Program-made: the position numbers and the translations under genes
Shown: positions 1 through 8,093 of the stretch, piece after piece
How the letters are laid out: each line of letters opens with the position of its first letter
Position numbering within the stretch: the first letter of the stretch is position 1
Notes under the pieces: model-generated
Seen by the model: the letters and a program-made list of their open reading frames with translations, nothing else
Database searches by the model: none
Told to the model about the DNA's origin: nothing
Source of the DNA: an uncultured Eubacteriales bacterium
Lineage (GTDB): Bacteria; Bacillota; Clostridia; Lachnospirales; Lachnospiraceae
Assembly (NCBI GenBank): GCA_900317515.1
Contig: ONHA01000014.1
Location: forward strand, 1-64,000
Direction of reading: 5' to 3'
DNA length: 64,000 nt

Positions 1-15
1 GTCCATCGGCTTCAA

Positions 16-46
16 AGGATCTGTCAGCAGACAGGTCCTTTTTTTT
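16..46 (+). terminator. Rho-independent terminator of an upstream gene
   Basis: A hairpin with arms AAGGA-CTGTC and GACAG-TCCTT around an AGCA loop is followed by a run of T. It ends a transcript that starts outside the window. Confidence 0.75.
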
Positions 47-54
47 GTTCAGGC

Positions 55-83
55 TTGAAAGAACTTTTGAAAAATGCTATTGT
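55..83 (+). promoter_or_regulatory. Sigma-A type promoter for the zinc-finger-like lipoprotein gene
   Basis: TTGAAA (55-60), a 17-nt spacer, then TATTGT (78-83). It lies 34 nt upstream of the ATG at 117 and directly after the terminator of the previous transcript. Confidence 0.55.
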
Positions 84-116
84 AAAGGCGAATCACCTGA
101 AATGAAAGGAGCTCCT

Positions 117-899
117 ATGAGAAAAACAGCCGTGATCCTTGCGGCAGTCCTTCTGGCCGGCAGTCTTTCCGCCTGCGCAGGCGGGGCGGAGGCGACGCAT
201 GAACAGGCAGAAGCCGCGGAGGTACTGGTCGTCGATCCGAATGCCGGACCCGGACATGCCGGAGAGGAGAAGACAGCAGCCCATCATGCGTTAAGCGGAG
301 AACTGGAGGCTCCCTTCGTGCCCCGCGCCGCGGCGGAGCCGGTCAGCCCGGCGGCGATCACCGAAATACCGCAGCCGGTATATCACGCGGAGACACCGGC
401 CGCAGCACCGACGGCGGCACCGACGAATACGCCGACTCCGACGAATACGCCGACTCCGACATTAACGCCGACGCCTTCCCACCAGCACAAGTGGGTCACC
501 GAGACCATCGTCGACAAGGAAGCGTACGATGAGGAAGTCCTCAAAAAGGAGGCCTGGGTCGAACAGATCCCGGTGCCGGACGAGGAGATCGTCGTAGAGG
601 AAGCCTGGGACGAATACACCGTATCCTATGTCTGCAATCTGTGCGGGGCTTCGGCAGCCAGCCCGGAGGAGATGGAGGCCCATCATCAGGCAGCGCACGC
701 GGAAGCTGCGGATTTTGCTTTCACGGAACAGCAGGTTCTTGTTGCCCATCACGATGCGGTCACGGAGACCGTAAGCCATGCGGGTGAGTTCACGGAGGTT
801 CTGCACGAAGCCGAATATGAGACCGTTCATCATGAGGCGGTTACGCACACGATCGAGTGGTGCTCCGTCTGCGGCGTGCTGAAGGAGCAGGCTCATTAA
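117..899 (+). CDS. His-rich lipoprotein with TP-repeat linker and C2H2-like finger
   Basis: Predicted exported lipoprotein of 260 aa; function unknown. The start at 117 is chosen because AAAGGA sits 9-14 nt upstream and the signal peptide then begins MRKTAV; the lipobox LSAC puts the lipidated Cys at residue 20. Residues 100-120 are a Thr-Pro repeat linker typical of surface proteins. The C-terminal half is acidic and His-rich, with two related blocks containing VTET. One block carries C173-x2-C176-x12-H189 with H190 and H194, which matches the spacing of a C2H2 zinc finger; near the C-terminus there is a second CxxC pair (C249, C252) and a terminal His. Metal binding outside the membrane is an inference. 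It is followed after about 70 nt by an SLH-domain gene, consistent with a surface location. Confidence 0.7.
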   Translation: MRKTAVILAAVLLAGSLSACAGGAEATHEQAEAAEVLVVDPNAGPGHAGEEKTAAHHALSGELEAPFVPRAAAEPVSPAAITEIPQPVYHAETPAAAPTAAPTNTPTPTNTPTPTLTPTPSHQHKWVTETIVDKEAYDEEVLKKEAWVEQIPVPDEEIVVEEAWDEYTVSYVCNLCGASAASPEEMEAHHQAAHAEAADFAFTEQQVLVAHHDAVTETVSHAGEFTEVLHEAEYETVHHEAVTHTIEWCSVCGVLKEQAH

Positions 900-968
900 C
901 CGGATGAGCGGGAGAGAGGATGAACGAACGGATCCCCGAAAATACACAGTATGAAAGGAGACCGCAGC

Positions 969-1652
969 ATGTTCGGAAGATGGATAAAAATGATATCGCT
1001 GCTGACGGCGGCTGTTCTCTGCGCAGGCGGCCTGCTTCTTGAGGTATCCGCCGCGAGCTTCCCGGATGTCGCCGACAATGCCTGGTATGACGGGGCTGTA
1101 AAATGGGCGGTGGAAAGCGGCACGGCTTCCGGAAGAGGGGGATATTTTAAGCCGGATGATGTCTGTACGAGGGCGGAGGCGGTTGCATTTCTCTATAAAC
1201 TGGCAGGCAGTCCGGAGGTGAGCGGGACATCGGCATTTCCCGATGCGGCAGAGGGAGACTGGTTCTTCAAGCCGGTGATCTGGGCAGTGGAAAAAGGCAT
1301 CACGAGCGGCTACGGAAGGAAGGACGGCGCGCAGCTGTTCAGCCCGAATGTGCCCTGCAGCCGGGCGATGATCGTGACGTTTATCCAGCGGTTCGCCGCG
1401 ATGCAAGGGAATTACAAAGAGCCGGAGAAGACATACGCCATGACGTTTCCCGATGTTCCGGAGGGTGTCTGGTATCGGGATACCGTCAGATGGGCGGCAA
1501 AAGCCGGCATCACGAACGGGAAGGGCGACGGAACCTTTTGCCCGCTGGAAGGCTGCAGCCGGGCCCAGATCGTGGGTTTTCTTTACAATTACAGCAAATT
1601 GTTCGGGAAATCAGATGATATTGAATTACCCGAGATAACTATCGGGAAATAA
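969..1652 (+). CDS. S-layer homology (SLH) domain protein
   Basis: Exported protein of 227 aa made almost only of a signal peptide (about residues 1-29) and three SLH domains (about 31-78, 90-145 and 160-212). Each SLH unit shows the FPDV or FPDA start, a W-x-x-x-V-x-W/A core, the G-I-x-S/N-G turn, and TRAE, SRAM or SRAQ. SLH triplets bind pyruvylated secondary cell-wall polysaccharide, so it should be anchored to the wall; no other domain is visible. The upstream in-frame ATG at 951 overlaps the AAAGGAG ribosome site (953-959), so 969 is preferred. It could be an anchoring partner of the preceding lipoprotein, but that is context only. Confidence 0.85.
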   Translation: MFGRWIKMISLLTAAVLCAGGLLLEVSAASFPDVADNAWYDGAVKWAVESGTASGRGGYFKPDDVCTRAEAVAFLYKLAGSPEVSGTSAFPDAAEGDWFFKPVIWAVEKGITSGYGRKDGAQLFSPNVPCSRAMIVTFIQRFAAMQGNYKEPEKTYAMTFPDVPEGVWYRDTVRWAAKAGITNGKGDGTFCPLEGCSRAQIVGFLYNYSKLFGKSDDIELPEITIGK

Positions 1653-1660
1653 TTGCCTTA

Positions 1661-1688
1661 AAAAGACCGCTCTTTTGCGGTCTTTTTT
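1661..1688 (+). terminator. Rho-independent terminator after the SLH gene
   Basis: AAAAGACCGC (1661-1670) and GCGGTCTTTT (1677-1686) form a hairpin followed by T residues, 9 nt after the SLH stop codon. Confidence 0.85.
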
Positions 1689-1710
1689 ATGCCGGTCAAA
1701 GAAAATGGGC

Positions 1711-1757
1711 GTAAGGACAATTTCCTGTGGCTTATTTGTCCTTACTGGTGTTATAAT
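1711..1757 (+). promoter_or_regulatory. Extended -10 promoter overlapped by a perfect inverted repeat
   Basis: TGTTATAAT (1749-1757) is a consensus extended -10 element with no clear -35. A perfect 10-bp inverted repeat, GTAAGGACAA (1711-1720) and TTGTCCTTAC (1736-1745), lies where the -35 region would be, ending 6 nt before the -10 hexamer. This looks like an operator for a repressor or activator of the four-gene operon that starts at 1793. The regulator is not identifiable from the window. Confidence 0.5.
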
Positions 1758-1792
1758 AGACGGGTATGTATCTGAAGGGGAGAAGACAGTAC

Positions 1793-2872
1793 ATGAAGAG
1801 AGGGCTGTTCTTGATACGAAAAAAGCAAAACCATATCAGGCGTTTTTGGGGCGGTGCCGCCGCTCTTATACTGAGTTTTATCATTACCGCCTGCGGGGGA
1901 GAGAGCAGGCCGGTTCTGCCGTCCTACGCCCAGGTCATCTTCCGGTTTTACCGGTCGGGAACCGGCGATGCGAAGCTTCTGGACGATAATTTCCTGCTGA
2001 CAGTTAAAAACCGCAATCTGGTCGGCATCGACCTTGCGACCGGGGAAGTCACGAAGTATGACATCTACGCGGACTGGCTGGATATCGACCGGGAATCCAG
2101 GACCATCATCTACAGCAATGCAGATTTTGAGCTGGGTGCGGCGCGGTTTGATGAAAATGAAAAGATCATCCACAACGAGATCATTTACCTCAATAACCAG
2201 TCGGACTATATGATCGATCCGGCCGTCGAGAAGATCGGGGACACCTACTACATCAGCATGACCTTTGTCGACGGGAAGCTCAACAACGACAACACGGAGA
2301 AGAAAAGCGGAAAGTACACGATCCGCTTCTACAGCTCAACGGACCTTAAGTCCCTGACCTATCTCTCCGAGGTGGTCAGCGCGAACCGCAACCTTGAAGA
2401 CGTCAAGCTGATTGCCGACGGGGAAGAACTCTACATGGTCTTTGAGAAGGAGACCGTGGACAAGGGGAATTCGGCGATCCTGCTCACTAAATCCGGGGAT
2501 CTGGGGAAGACATGGAGCACGCCGGCGATCCTCCTTGACAGCACGGCCGATCACGAGCCCGCCGGCTTTATCCGGACGGAGGAGGGCTGGGAGCTCTATT
2601 ACAGCATGGACCAGGAGAACCCGGGAGAATCCTACAACGGCTCCTCGGCGTTCAGAACGCGCCTGAATGACAAGATGGAGATCCTTGAGACCGATGAGAA
2701 GGTGATCCTGGCGAAGGAAGCCGATGAGAGCACGGACCTTTCAGAGGAATATCTCCAGAAGGGAGGCATCCTTCTCTATGACGTCGAAAAGTTCGGCGAT
2801 GACATTTATTTTGTCTATGCGGAGAATTACCTGACGGACAACAACCTGTGCGTGTCCGTCCTCGAACAGTGA
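1793..2872 (+). CDS. Lipoprotein with sialidase/GH43-like beta-propeller features
   Basis: Exported lipoprotein of 359 aa. The start at 1793 is preferred over 1766 because AAGGGGAGAAG precedes it at the usual distance. The signal peptide is Arg-rich and ends in the lipobox ITAC (Cys34). The rest reads like a glycosidase beta-propeller (sialidase or GH43-like): the sequence SGDLGKTW is a canonical Asp-box (S-x-D-x-G-x-x-W), and blocks such as YYSMD and TRLND recur. Asp-boxes are structural, so they do not prove sialidase activity, and I cannot place catalytic residues. It is the first gene of an operon with a GH13 enzyme and two NodB-type proteins, which suggests glycan binding or trimming at the cell surface. 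Confidence 0.55.
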   Translation: MKRGLFLIRKKQNHIRRFWGGAAALILSFIITACGGESRPVLPSYAQVIFRFYRSGTGDAKLLDDNFLLTVKNRNLVGIDLATGEVTKYDIYADWLDIDRESRTIIYSNADFELGAARFDENEKIIHNEIIYLNNQSDYMIDPAVEKIGDTYYISMTFVDGKLNNDNTEKKSGKYTIRFYSSTDLKSLTYLSEVVSANRNLEDVKLIADGEELYMVFEKETVDKGNSAILLTKSGDLGKTWSTPAILLDSTADHEPAGFIRTEEGWELYYSMDQENPGESYNGSSAFRTRLNDKMEILETDEKVILAKEADESTDLSEEYLQKGGILLYDVEKFGDDIYFVYAENYLTDNNLCVSVLEQ

Positions 2873-2908
2873 GTTCCCCGCAAAAATAACGGAAAGGAAA
2901 TACACGGT

Positions 2909-4219
2909 ATGTGGCCATACGAAACAGTTGTTTATCAGATTTATCCGATCGGACTTACGGGGGCGCCCCGGCACAATGACGGGACGGCGGCAAGCCGTCT
3001 GCCGGCGATCAAAAGCTGGATCCCTCACCTCAAGAAGCTCGGGATCGGCTGCGTGCTTTTTAACCCGCTCTTTGAGTCGGTGAGCCACGGCTATGACCAG
3101 ACCGATATGAGACGGGTGGATGTGCGTCTCGGGACCAACGAGGACCTTAAGGAGCTCGTGGATGCGTTCCATGAAGCCGGGATCAGGGTCATGTTCGACG
3201 CGGTATTCAATCATGTCGGGCGCGAGTTTTTTGCATTTTCCGAAGTGAGGGAGAAAAAATGGAACTCCCCCTACGCCGGCTGGTTCAACGTCAGCTTCGA
3301 CGGGAACAGCCCTTTTGGCGACGGTTTCTGGTACGAGGGCTGGGAAGGCCATTACGAGCTGGTCAAGCTGAACCTTAAGAATCCGGACGTTAAGCGCTAT
3401 CTGTGCGATTCGGCGAAATTCTGGATCAGCGAGTTCGGGGTCGACGGTCTCCGGCTCGATGTCGCGTACCTTCTGGACCACGATTTCATCCGCCAGCTCG
3501 CATGGGAGACCAAACAGGCAAAGCAGGACTTCTTCCTCATGGGCGAGACGCTCTTCGGAGATTATAACCTTCTCATGAAGGACGGGATGCTGGACTCCGT
3601 CACCAACTACGAGTGCTACAAGGGCATCTACTCGAGCATCAATTCCGCCAATTTCTTTGAGATATCCTACTCCGTCAACCGCCAGTTCGGCTCCGACCCG
3701 TGGTGTCTCTACCGGGGCAGGCATCTGCTCTCGTTTGTCGACAACCACGATGTCTCGAGGATCATCGACAGGATCGACGATGAGCGGAATCTCATGATCG
3801 CCTACGGACTTATATTTGCGATGCCGGGAATCCCCTGCATCTACTACGGAAGCGAGTGGGGCATACACGGTAGGAAAGAAGAGGGGGACGACGCCCTTCG
3901 CCCGGCGGTCTCTAAGCCCGAGTGGAACGAGGTGACGGACATGATCGCCGCCTTCGCCCGCATCCGCCGGGAGAATCCGCAGCTTTCCTACGGCGGCTAC
4001 CGCAATATCGATGTGAAGAACCGCCAGCTCTCCTTCCTGCGTGAGGACGGGAACGGAAAGGTGTACGCATTCTTTAATCTGGAGGACGCTCCGTTTACGT
4101 TTTACGGAGACTATCTCAGGGGAACCTTTACGGATCTTCTTGAAAATGAAAAACTGTCCATGGACGGCAGCTTCGCCGTTCCGGGGCATGGCGTAAAGCT
4201 CCTTCGGCAGGAGAGATAA
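2909..4219 (+). CDS. GH13 alpha-amylase family glucosidase
   Basis: Cytoplasmic enzyme of 436 aa acting on alpha-glucosidic bonds (maltodextrin glucosidase or neopullulanase-like); no signal peptide. The GH13 (beta/alpha)8 motifs are in order: DAVFNHV (region I), GLRLDVAY with nucleophile Asp184, MGETL with acid/base Glu213, and FVDNHD with Asp281. The protein is short for the family and lacks the N-terminal starch-binding domain of many neopullulanases. The start follows GGAAAGGA at good spacing. It lies 36 nt after the Asp-box lipoprotein and 18 nt before the next gene, so it is probably co-transcribed. The substrate within the family cannot be fixed from sequence alone. Confidence 0.85.
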   Translation: MWPYETVVYQIYPIGLTGAPRHNDGTAASRLPAIKSWIPHLKKLGIGCVLFNPLFESVSHGYDQTDMRRVDVRLGTNEDLKELVDAFHEAGIRVMFDAVFNHVGREFFAFSEVREKKWNSPYAGWFNVSFDGNSPFGDGFWYEGWEGHYELVKLNLKNPDVKRYLCDSAKFWISEFGVDGLRLDVAYLLDHDFIRQLAWETKQAKQDFFLMGETLFGDYNLLMKDGMLDSVTNYECYKGIYSSINSANFFEISYSVNRQFGSDPWCLYRGRHLLSFVDNHDVSRIIDRIDDERNLMIAYGLIFAMPGIPCIYYGSEWGIHGRKEEGDDALRPAVSKPEWNEVTDMIAAFARIRRENPQLSYGGYRNIDVKNRQLSFLREDGNGKVYAFFNLEDAPFTFYGDYLRGTFTDLLENEKLSMDGSFAVPGHGVKLLRQER

Positions 4220-4237
4220 AAAGCGGCGGTGTAAGGC

Positions 4238-5542
4238 ATGATCGGGAAGAAACGAATTTTATTGTCATTGCTCCTTGCGGCGGTCTTTTTGTTTACGTCC
4301 TGCGGAGCCTCCGGGGCAGAATCCGACTCCGGTGAGCCCAGGAAGGTGACCGTGATCACGGAGCTGAATATTGAAGACGAGAGCGCTTCGGAAGAGAGCG
4401 CGGATGAGATGGAGGAGGCCAATATTTTCTCCGAACTCATCCGGGAGGACGGTACGGTTGACGTCACAAAGGTCCCGCACCTCTATTTCTATCCGCTCAT
4501 CAACGATTACCGGGCCTTTGACCCGCAGGTCGTATCGGAAGCGCGCATCACGGTAAACAACAGCAATAATCTGACACCGGCAGAGTTCCGTGAGATACTG
4601 GAAAAGCTCTATGCGGCCGGGTTTATGCTGGTCCGCTTTACCGATCTTTTCCTGATCGAGGAGACGCCGGGCGGGCTTCTTGTCTCGCCGAATGAAAAAC
4701 TGAGCCTGCCGGAGGGAAAGCTTCCGCTGCTCCTCACCGAGGACAACGTAAATTACCACCACAGCACGGACAACACCGGGTACGCCTCAAAGATCGTCCT
4801 CAAAAACGGAAAGCTCTCCTGTGCCTACGTGAACGCAAACGGCACGGAGAAGACCGGCGATTACGACGCCGTCCCGATCCTGGAGAGCTTCATCGAGAAG
4901 CATCCTGATTTTTCCTATGAAGGCGCGCGGATGACCCTGGCGCTGACCGGCTACAACGGAGTCCTGGGCTACCGGACGGATGAGAGCTACCGGACCCGTG
5001 CGGGGCTCACGGAGCTGCAGCAGAAGTGGCTTGAGGAGCATCCGGACTTTGACTACGACGCGGAAGTGGCGGCGGCGAAGGAGACGGCGGCTGCGCTCAC
5101 AGCGGCAGGCTATGAATTCGCCAACAAGACCTGGGGAGACCGCATCGTCTCCTCGGCAACGCTCACGGACCTCAAGGTGGACCTGGAGAAATGGAAGGCT
5201 TCCGTGACGCCCATTCTGGGGGATGTGAAGATATTCGTGTTCGGCCACGACAGCGACATCGAAGAATCCGGGGGCTACAGCGCGGACAACAATAAATTTT
5301 CCTACTATACGTCGGAAGGCTACTGCATTTTCTGCGTATCGGGACGCGGGCTCTATACGCGCGAATCGTCGGGCAGGAACTATGTGAGGTCCGTCCGTTT
5401 CCCGCTCACACCATACGCACTTAAGACCGCCTCGACAGGGGCTGAACAGTGGACGGCACAGACGCTCTGGGATCTCGGAGTCAGAAATATCTCCGCATTC
5501 CTGGATCCGGAGCGGCCGGGATCCTACATATATATTTCATAA
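4238..5542 (+). CDS. NodB-like lipoprotein with catalytic residues lost
   Basis: Exported lipoprotein of 434 aa (lipobox TSC, Cys22) that is clearly paralogous to the next gene along nearly its full length: shared blocks include PLIND, LTGYNGV, GYRT, HPDF and a run around KAGY/TAAGYEFA. The partner has the polysaccharide-deacetylase signature; here the corresponding metal and catalytic positions are changed. The partner's EDD is EDN (Asn170), and its HTYGH is KTWGD (Lys297, Asp301). The reading frame is open, with no frameshift, so it is probably a non-enzymatic binding or regulatory homologue rather than a decayed gene. It sits between the GH13 gene and its intact paralogue, 25 nt from the latter. 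Confidence 0.7.
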   Translation: MIGKKRILLSLLLAAVFLFTSCGASGAESDSGEPRKVTVITELNIEDESASEESADEMEEANIFSELIREDGTVDVTKVPHLYFYPLINDYRAFDPQVVSEARITVNNSNNLTPAEFREILEKLYAAGFMLVRFTDLFLIEETPGGLLVSPNEKLSLPEGKLPLLLTEDNVNYHHSTDNTGYASKIVLKNGKLSCAYVNANGTEKTGDYDAVPILESFIEKHPDFSYEGARMTLALTGYNGVLGYRTDESYRTRAGLTELQQKWLEEHPDFDYDAEVAAAKETAAALTAAGYEFANKTWGDRIVSSATLTDLKVDLEKWKASVTPILGDVKIFVFGHDSDIEESGGYSADNNKFSYYTSEGYCIFCVSGRGLYTRESSGRNYVRSVRFPLTPYALKTASTGAEQWTAQTLWDLGVRNISAFLDPERPGSYIYIS

Positions 5543-5567
5543 TGATATATCAGGGAGGTAAATAATT

Positions 5568-7193
5568 ATGGAAGAGAAGCACAATGACAATCAGGAGATG
5601 AAGAGAAGAAGGGCGGAAATGAAGAGAAAGCGCCGGCAGAGAGTGCTTATTCTCCGCGCGCTGACGCTCGCTCTTCTGGCAGCCCTTCTGGTCACCGTGA
5701 TCGTGGTCATCCGCCACGTGGACAAGGTGAATAAGAAAGAAAACAACCCGAAGCCGTCCTACACGGAGAGCGTCACGACAACGCCGGCAGCGGAGAGCTC
5801 CGCGGCAGCTCCGGCGGGAGAGACATCGACCGCAGCGCCCGCCGAGACGACCCCGGCAGCGGAATCCACCGCGGTGACGCCGGTTCCGGCTTACACGGGA
5901 GAGACACCGTCGACGGCTGAGGAGGCTGTCGCGAGAGCATCGTCCATGGTCAGCATGTATGACTATGACGGAGCCCTTTCGCTTCTCCAGAGCTACCCGG
6001 GCTACGAGAACGAGCCCTCCATCACCGAGAAGATCTCCGCGATCACCGCTGAGAAGTCTTCCCTTGTTCAGGTGGATGTCTCCACGACGGCGCACGTGTT
6101 CTTCCATTCGCTGATCAACGACAGCCGAGGACTGATCGCGTCCTCGACCTGCACGGAGGAGCGTGTGGAGAAGAACAACAAGGCCATGGTGACCGTGCCC
6201 GAGTTCAAGATGATGATCCAGAAGATGTACGAGGCCGGCTACGTGCTGATCAGCCTCGACGACCTCATCGTGGAGAAGACGGCGGAGGACGGAAGCACTT
6301 ATTTTGAGAAGAATACCAACCTCTACCTGCCGGCAGGCAAGAAGCCTCTCATCATGTCCGAGGACGACCTTTCCTACTATCACTCCTACGGTGAGAACGG
6401 AGCCCAGGGCTACGCGGACAGGCTTGTACTCGACGAGAACGGGGAGGTCAAGTGCCTCTTCACGACGCCGGAAGGCGAACAGGTCGTCGGCGACTACGAC
6501 ATGGTTCCGCTGATGGAGACCTTCCTCAAGGAGCACCCGGATTTCTGCTACAAGGGAGCCCGCCCGACGATCGCGCTCACGGGCTACAACGGCGTCTTCG
6601 GCTACAGGACCAATGACTACTACAAGGAAGGACCGGAAGGGGAGGACCTGAATGCCGCCCAGAAGAAGTTCCTGGTCGATCATCCGGAATACGATTACGA
6701 CACGGATGTCGCGGAGGCGACAAAGATCGCGGAGGCCCTGAAGAAGGCCGGCTGGACGTTCGCCAGCCACACCTACGGCCATATCAATGCGACGGATGCC
6801 AGCTACGAGAAGATCGTGCACGACCATGAGAGATGGGAGATCGCGGTCGAGAAGGTCATCGGCCCGACCAACAAGATCATCTTTGCGTTCGGTGCTGATA
6901 TCGGACCGGTCGGCGGCTACACTTCGGATAACGCCAAGTATATGTACTACAAGGAGCAGGGCTTTGACATTTTCTGCAATGTCGACGGCAATATCGGCTG
7001 GACCGAGTTCGGCTCCCAGTTCGTGCGCACGGGCCGTGTCGCCCTTGACGGCGTGAGCATGTACAATGCGATCAACCCGGATGCGCCGTCCCACAAGACG
7101 TATTCGCGCGACTTTGAGATCCTCGGGATCACGGATGTCGAGTCCTTCTTCGACGGGAACCGGAACCCGGCTTACTGCCTCAGCGAGTCATAA
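5568..7193 (+). CDS. Membrane-anchored polysaccharide deacetylase (NodB family)
   Basis: Protein of 541 aa: a very basic cytoplasmic N-terminus (residues 1-25), one membrane helix (about 26-48), an Ala/Thr/Pro/Glu-rich linker (about 60-118), a short helical region, and a NodB-type catalytic domain outside the cell. Visible catalytic features are the Asp pair in SEDDLSYYH (Asp266-Asp267) and the H-x3-H metal motif HTYGH (His401, His405). The family removes N- or O-acetyl groups from chitooligosaccharide, peptidoglycan or exopolysaccharide; the substrate here is unknown. GGGAGG precedes the ATG. It is the last gene of the operon starting at 1793 and is the active partner of the mutated paralogue just upstream. 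Confidence 0.75.
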   Translation: MEEKHNDNQEMKRRRAEMKRKRRQRVLILRALTLALLAALLVTVIVVIRHVDKVNKKENNPKPSYTESVTTTPAAESSAAAPAGETSTAAPAETTPAAESTAVTPVPAYTGETPSTAEEAVARASSMVSMYDYDGALSLLQSYPGYENEPSITEKISAITAEKSSLVQVDVSTTAHVFFHSLINDSRGLIASSTCTEERVEKNNKAMVTVPEFKMMIQKMYEAGYVLISLDDLIVEKTAEDGSTYFEKNTNLYLPAGKKPLIMSEDDLSYYHSYGENGAQGYADRLVLDENGEVKCLFTTPEGEQVVGDYDMVPLMETFLKEHPDFCYKGARPTIALTGYNGVFGYRTNDYYKEGPEGEDLNAAQKKFLVDHPEYDYDTDVAEATKIAEALKKAGWTFASHTYGHINATDASYEKIVHDHERWEIAVEKVIGPTNKIIFAFGADIGPVGGYTSDNAKYMYYKEQGFDIFCNVDGNIGWTEFGSQFVRTGRVALDGVSMYNAINPDAPSHKTYSRDFEILGITDVESFFDGNRNPAYCLSES

Positions 7194-7236
7194 AAGAAGT
7201 TTTTGAAAAAATTTGAAAAAAATAAAAAAATAATGC

Positions 7237-7265
7237 TTGACCTTTCCGGTCGGATGGTGTATTAT
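7237..7265 (+). promoter_or_regulatory. Promoter of tRNA-Glu
   Basis: TTGACC (7237-7242), a 17-nt spacer and TATTAT (7260-7265), ending 11 nt before the mature tRNA. The AT-rich stretch 7194-7236 ahead of it holds no hairpin terminator for the preceding operon. Confidence 0.8.
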
Positions 7266-7276
7266 ACTTCTTGCAC

Positions 7277-7348
7277 GGCCGGTTGGTCAAGCGGTTAAGA
7301 CGCCGCCCTCTCACGGCGGAAACAGGGGTTCGATTCCCCTATCGGCTA
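7277..7348 (+). tRNA. tRNA-Glu (anticodon CTC)
   Basis: A full cloverleaf: acceptor GGCCGGT pairs with ATCGGCT, the anticodon stem CCGCC/GGCGG encloses loop CTCTCAC with anticodon CTC, and the T arm is AGGGG-TTCGATT-CCCCT. It reads GAG codons. The 3' CCA is not encoded. Confidence 0.93.
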
Positions 7349-7350
7349 CG

Positions 7351-7388
7351 AAAGCCTCGAAACCTTCACGGTTTCGAGGCTTTTTCCT
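7351..7388 (+). terminator. Terminator of tRNA-Glu
   Basis: AAAGCCTCGAAACC (7351-7364) pairs with GGTTTCGAGGCTTT (7370-7383), followed by T residues. The tRNA is therefore an independent single-gene transcript. Confidence 0.85.
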
Positions 7389-7448
7389 TGTCTGTGGATT
7401 TTTCACGTCCCTTAAACTGTATTTCACATTTGATATAACGGGTGAGGT

Positions 7449-8036
7449 ATGGCTAAAGGAGTGACACATCTTGACGGAATGACTCCCTGTACGAGGGAGG
7501 AGGTCGGCCTCGTTCTGAGGGAACATGAGGCCTATATCAGAAGCTTCGCAAGAAGGAGAGAAACGATTTATACGGCGGCCGTATCCATGGATGAGGCGAT
7601 CCGGGAGGCGGCCTACCGGAGAAGATACGGCATCGGCGAGACGGCCGGTTCCGGACGGGACGGCGATCCGGTTTATGCCGCGTTTGACTACGCGGAGGAT
7701 ATGACAAGGAGGCAGCGGTCCTATCTCTTAAGGCGCCTTCGGATGCTGGGGCTCGAAGAGCGCAAGTACGGCGCGATCATGGAGGCATTCGGCTCTCTGC
7801 CCCCGTCCTCGCAGGAGTTTCTGCTGGATAAGTTTAAAAACGGGATGACAAATGAAGAGCTGTACACCCGCCATGTCGGAAAGATCCTGCCCGGTGATAC
7901 GGAGACGAAAGTGAAGCGCAGGATCGAGGACCGCGTATCAAGGCTCGTCAGGCAGATCGCGGAGCGCTGCACCTATGAACCGCCCGCACGCACAAGGAAA
8001 GAGGACAGGAGGCTGGGAAGCGGAGAGCGAAGATGA
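7449..8036 (+). CDS. Hypothetical protein with possible sigma-region-4-like helix-turn-helix
   Basis: Soluble protein of 195 aa that I do not recognise. It is highly charged and helical. The C-terminal half, from about SLPPSSQEFLLDKF through KRRIEDRVSRLVRQI, has the rhythm of a sigma-70 region 4 or ArpU-like helix-turn-helix (decision point after LPPSSQE, NEELY as a possible turn), but the match is weak. The start is uncertain: GTGAGG lies only 2 nt before the ATG at 7449, while AAAGGAG (7455-7461) is 17 nt before the in-frame ATG at 7479. It stands alone between tRNA-Glu and the chorismate mutase. Confidence 0.5.
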   Translation: MAKGVTHLDGMTPCTREEVGLVLREHEAYIRSFARRRETIYTAAVSMDEAIREAAYRRRYGIGETAGSGRDGDPVYAAFDYAEDMTRRQRSYLLRRLRMLGLEERKYGAIMEAFGSLPPSSQEFLLDKFKNGMTNEELYTRHVGKILPGDTETKVKRRIEDRVSRLVRQIAERCTYEPPARTRKEDRRLGSGERR

Positions 8037-8058
8037 GGGATCATTTTAAAAGATCGGC

Positions 8059-8087
8059 TTGTCTTTCATTTTCAGGCACTTTATAAT
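8059..8087 (+). promoter_or_regulatory. Promoter abutting the chorismate mutase start codon
   Basis: TTGTCT (8059-8064), a 17-nt spacer and a perfect TATAAT (8082-8087). The expected transcription start, seven bases after the last T, falls on the A of the ATG at 8094, so the mRNA would have no 5' leader. Confidence 0.65.
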
Positions 8088-8093
8088 AAAACC

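Noticed and set aside
415..475. Short tandem repeat (CGACTCCGA-like units), and a similar one at 35930-35995
   Set aside because: They encode Thr-Pro linkers in a lipoprotein and in PrkC. They are not CRISPR or mobile-element repeats: no spacers, no flanking genes.
462..1406. 314-codon minus-strand frame across the first two genes
   Set aside because: Low-complexity shadow of the lipoprotein and SLH genes; it crosses their intergenic region without any start signal.
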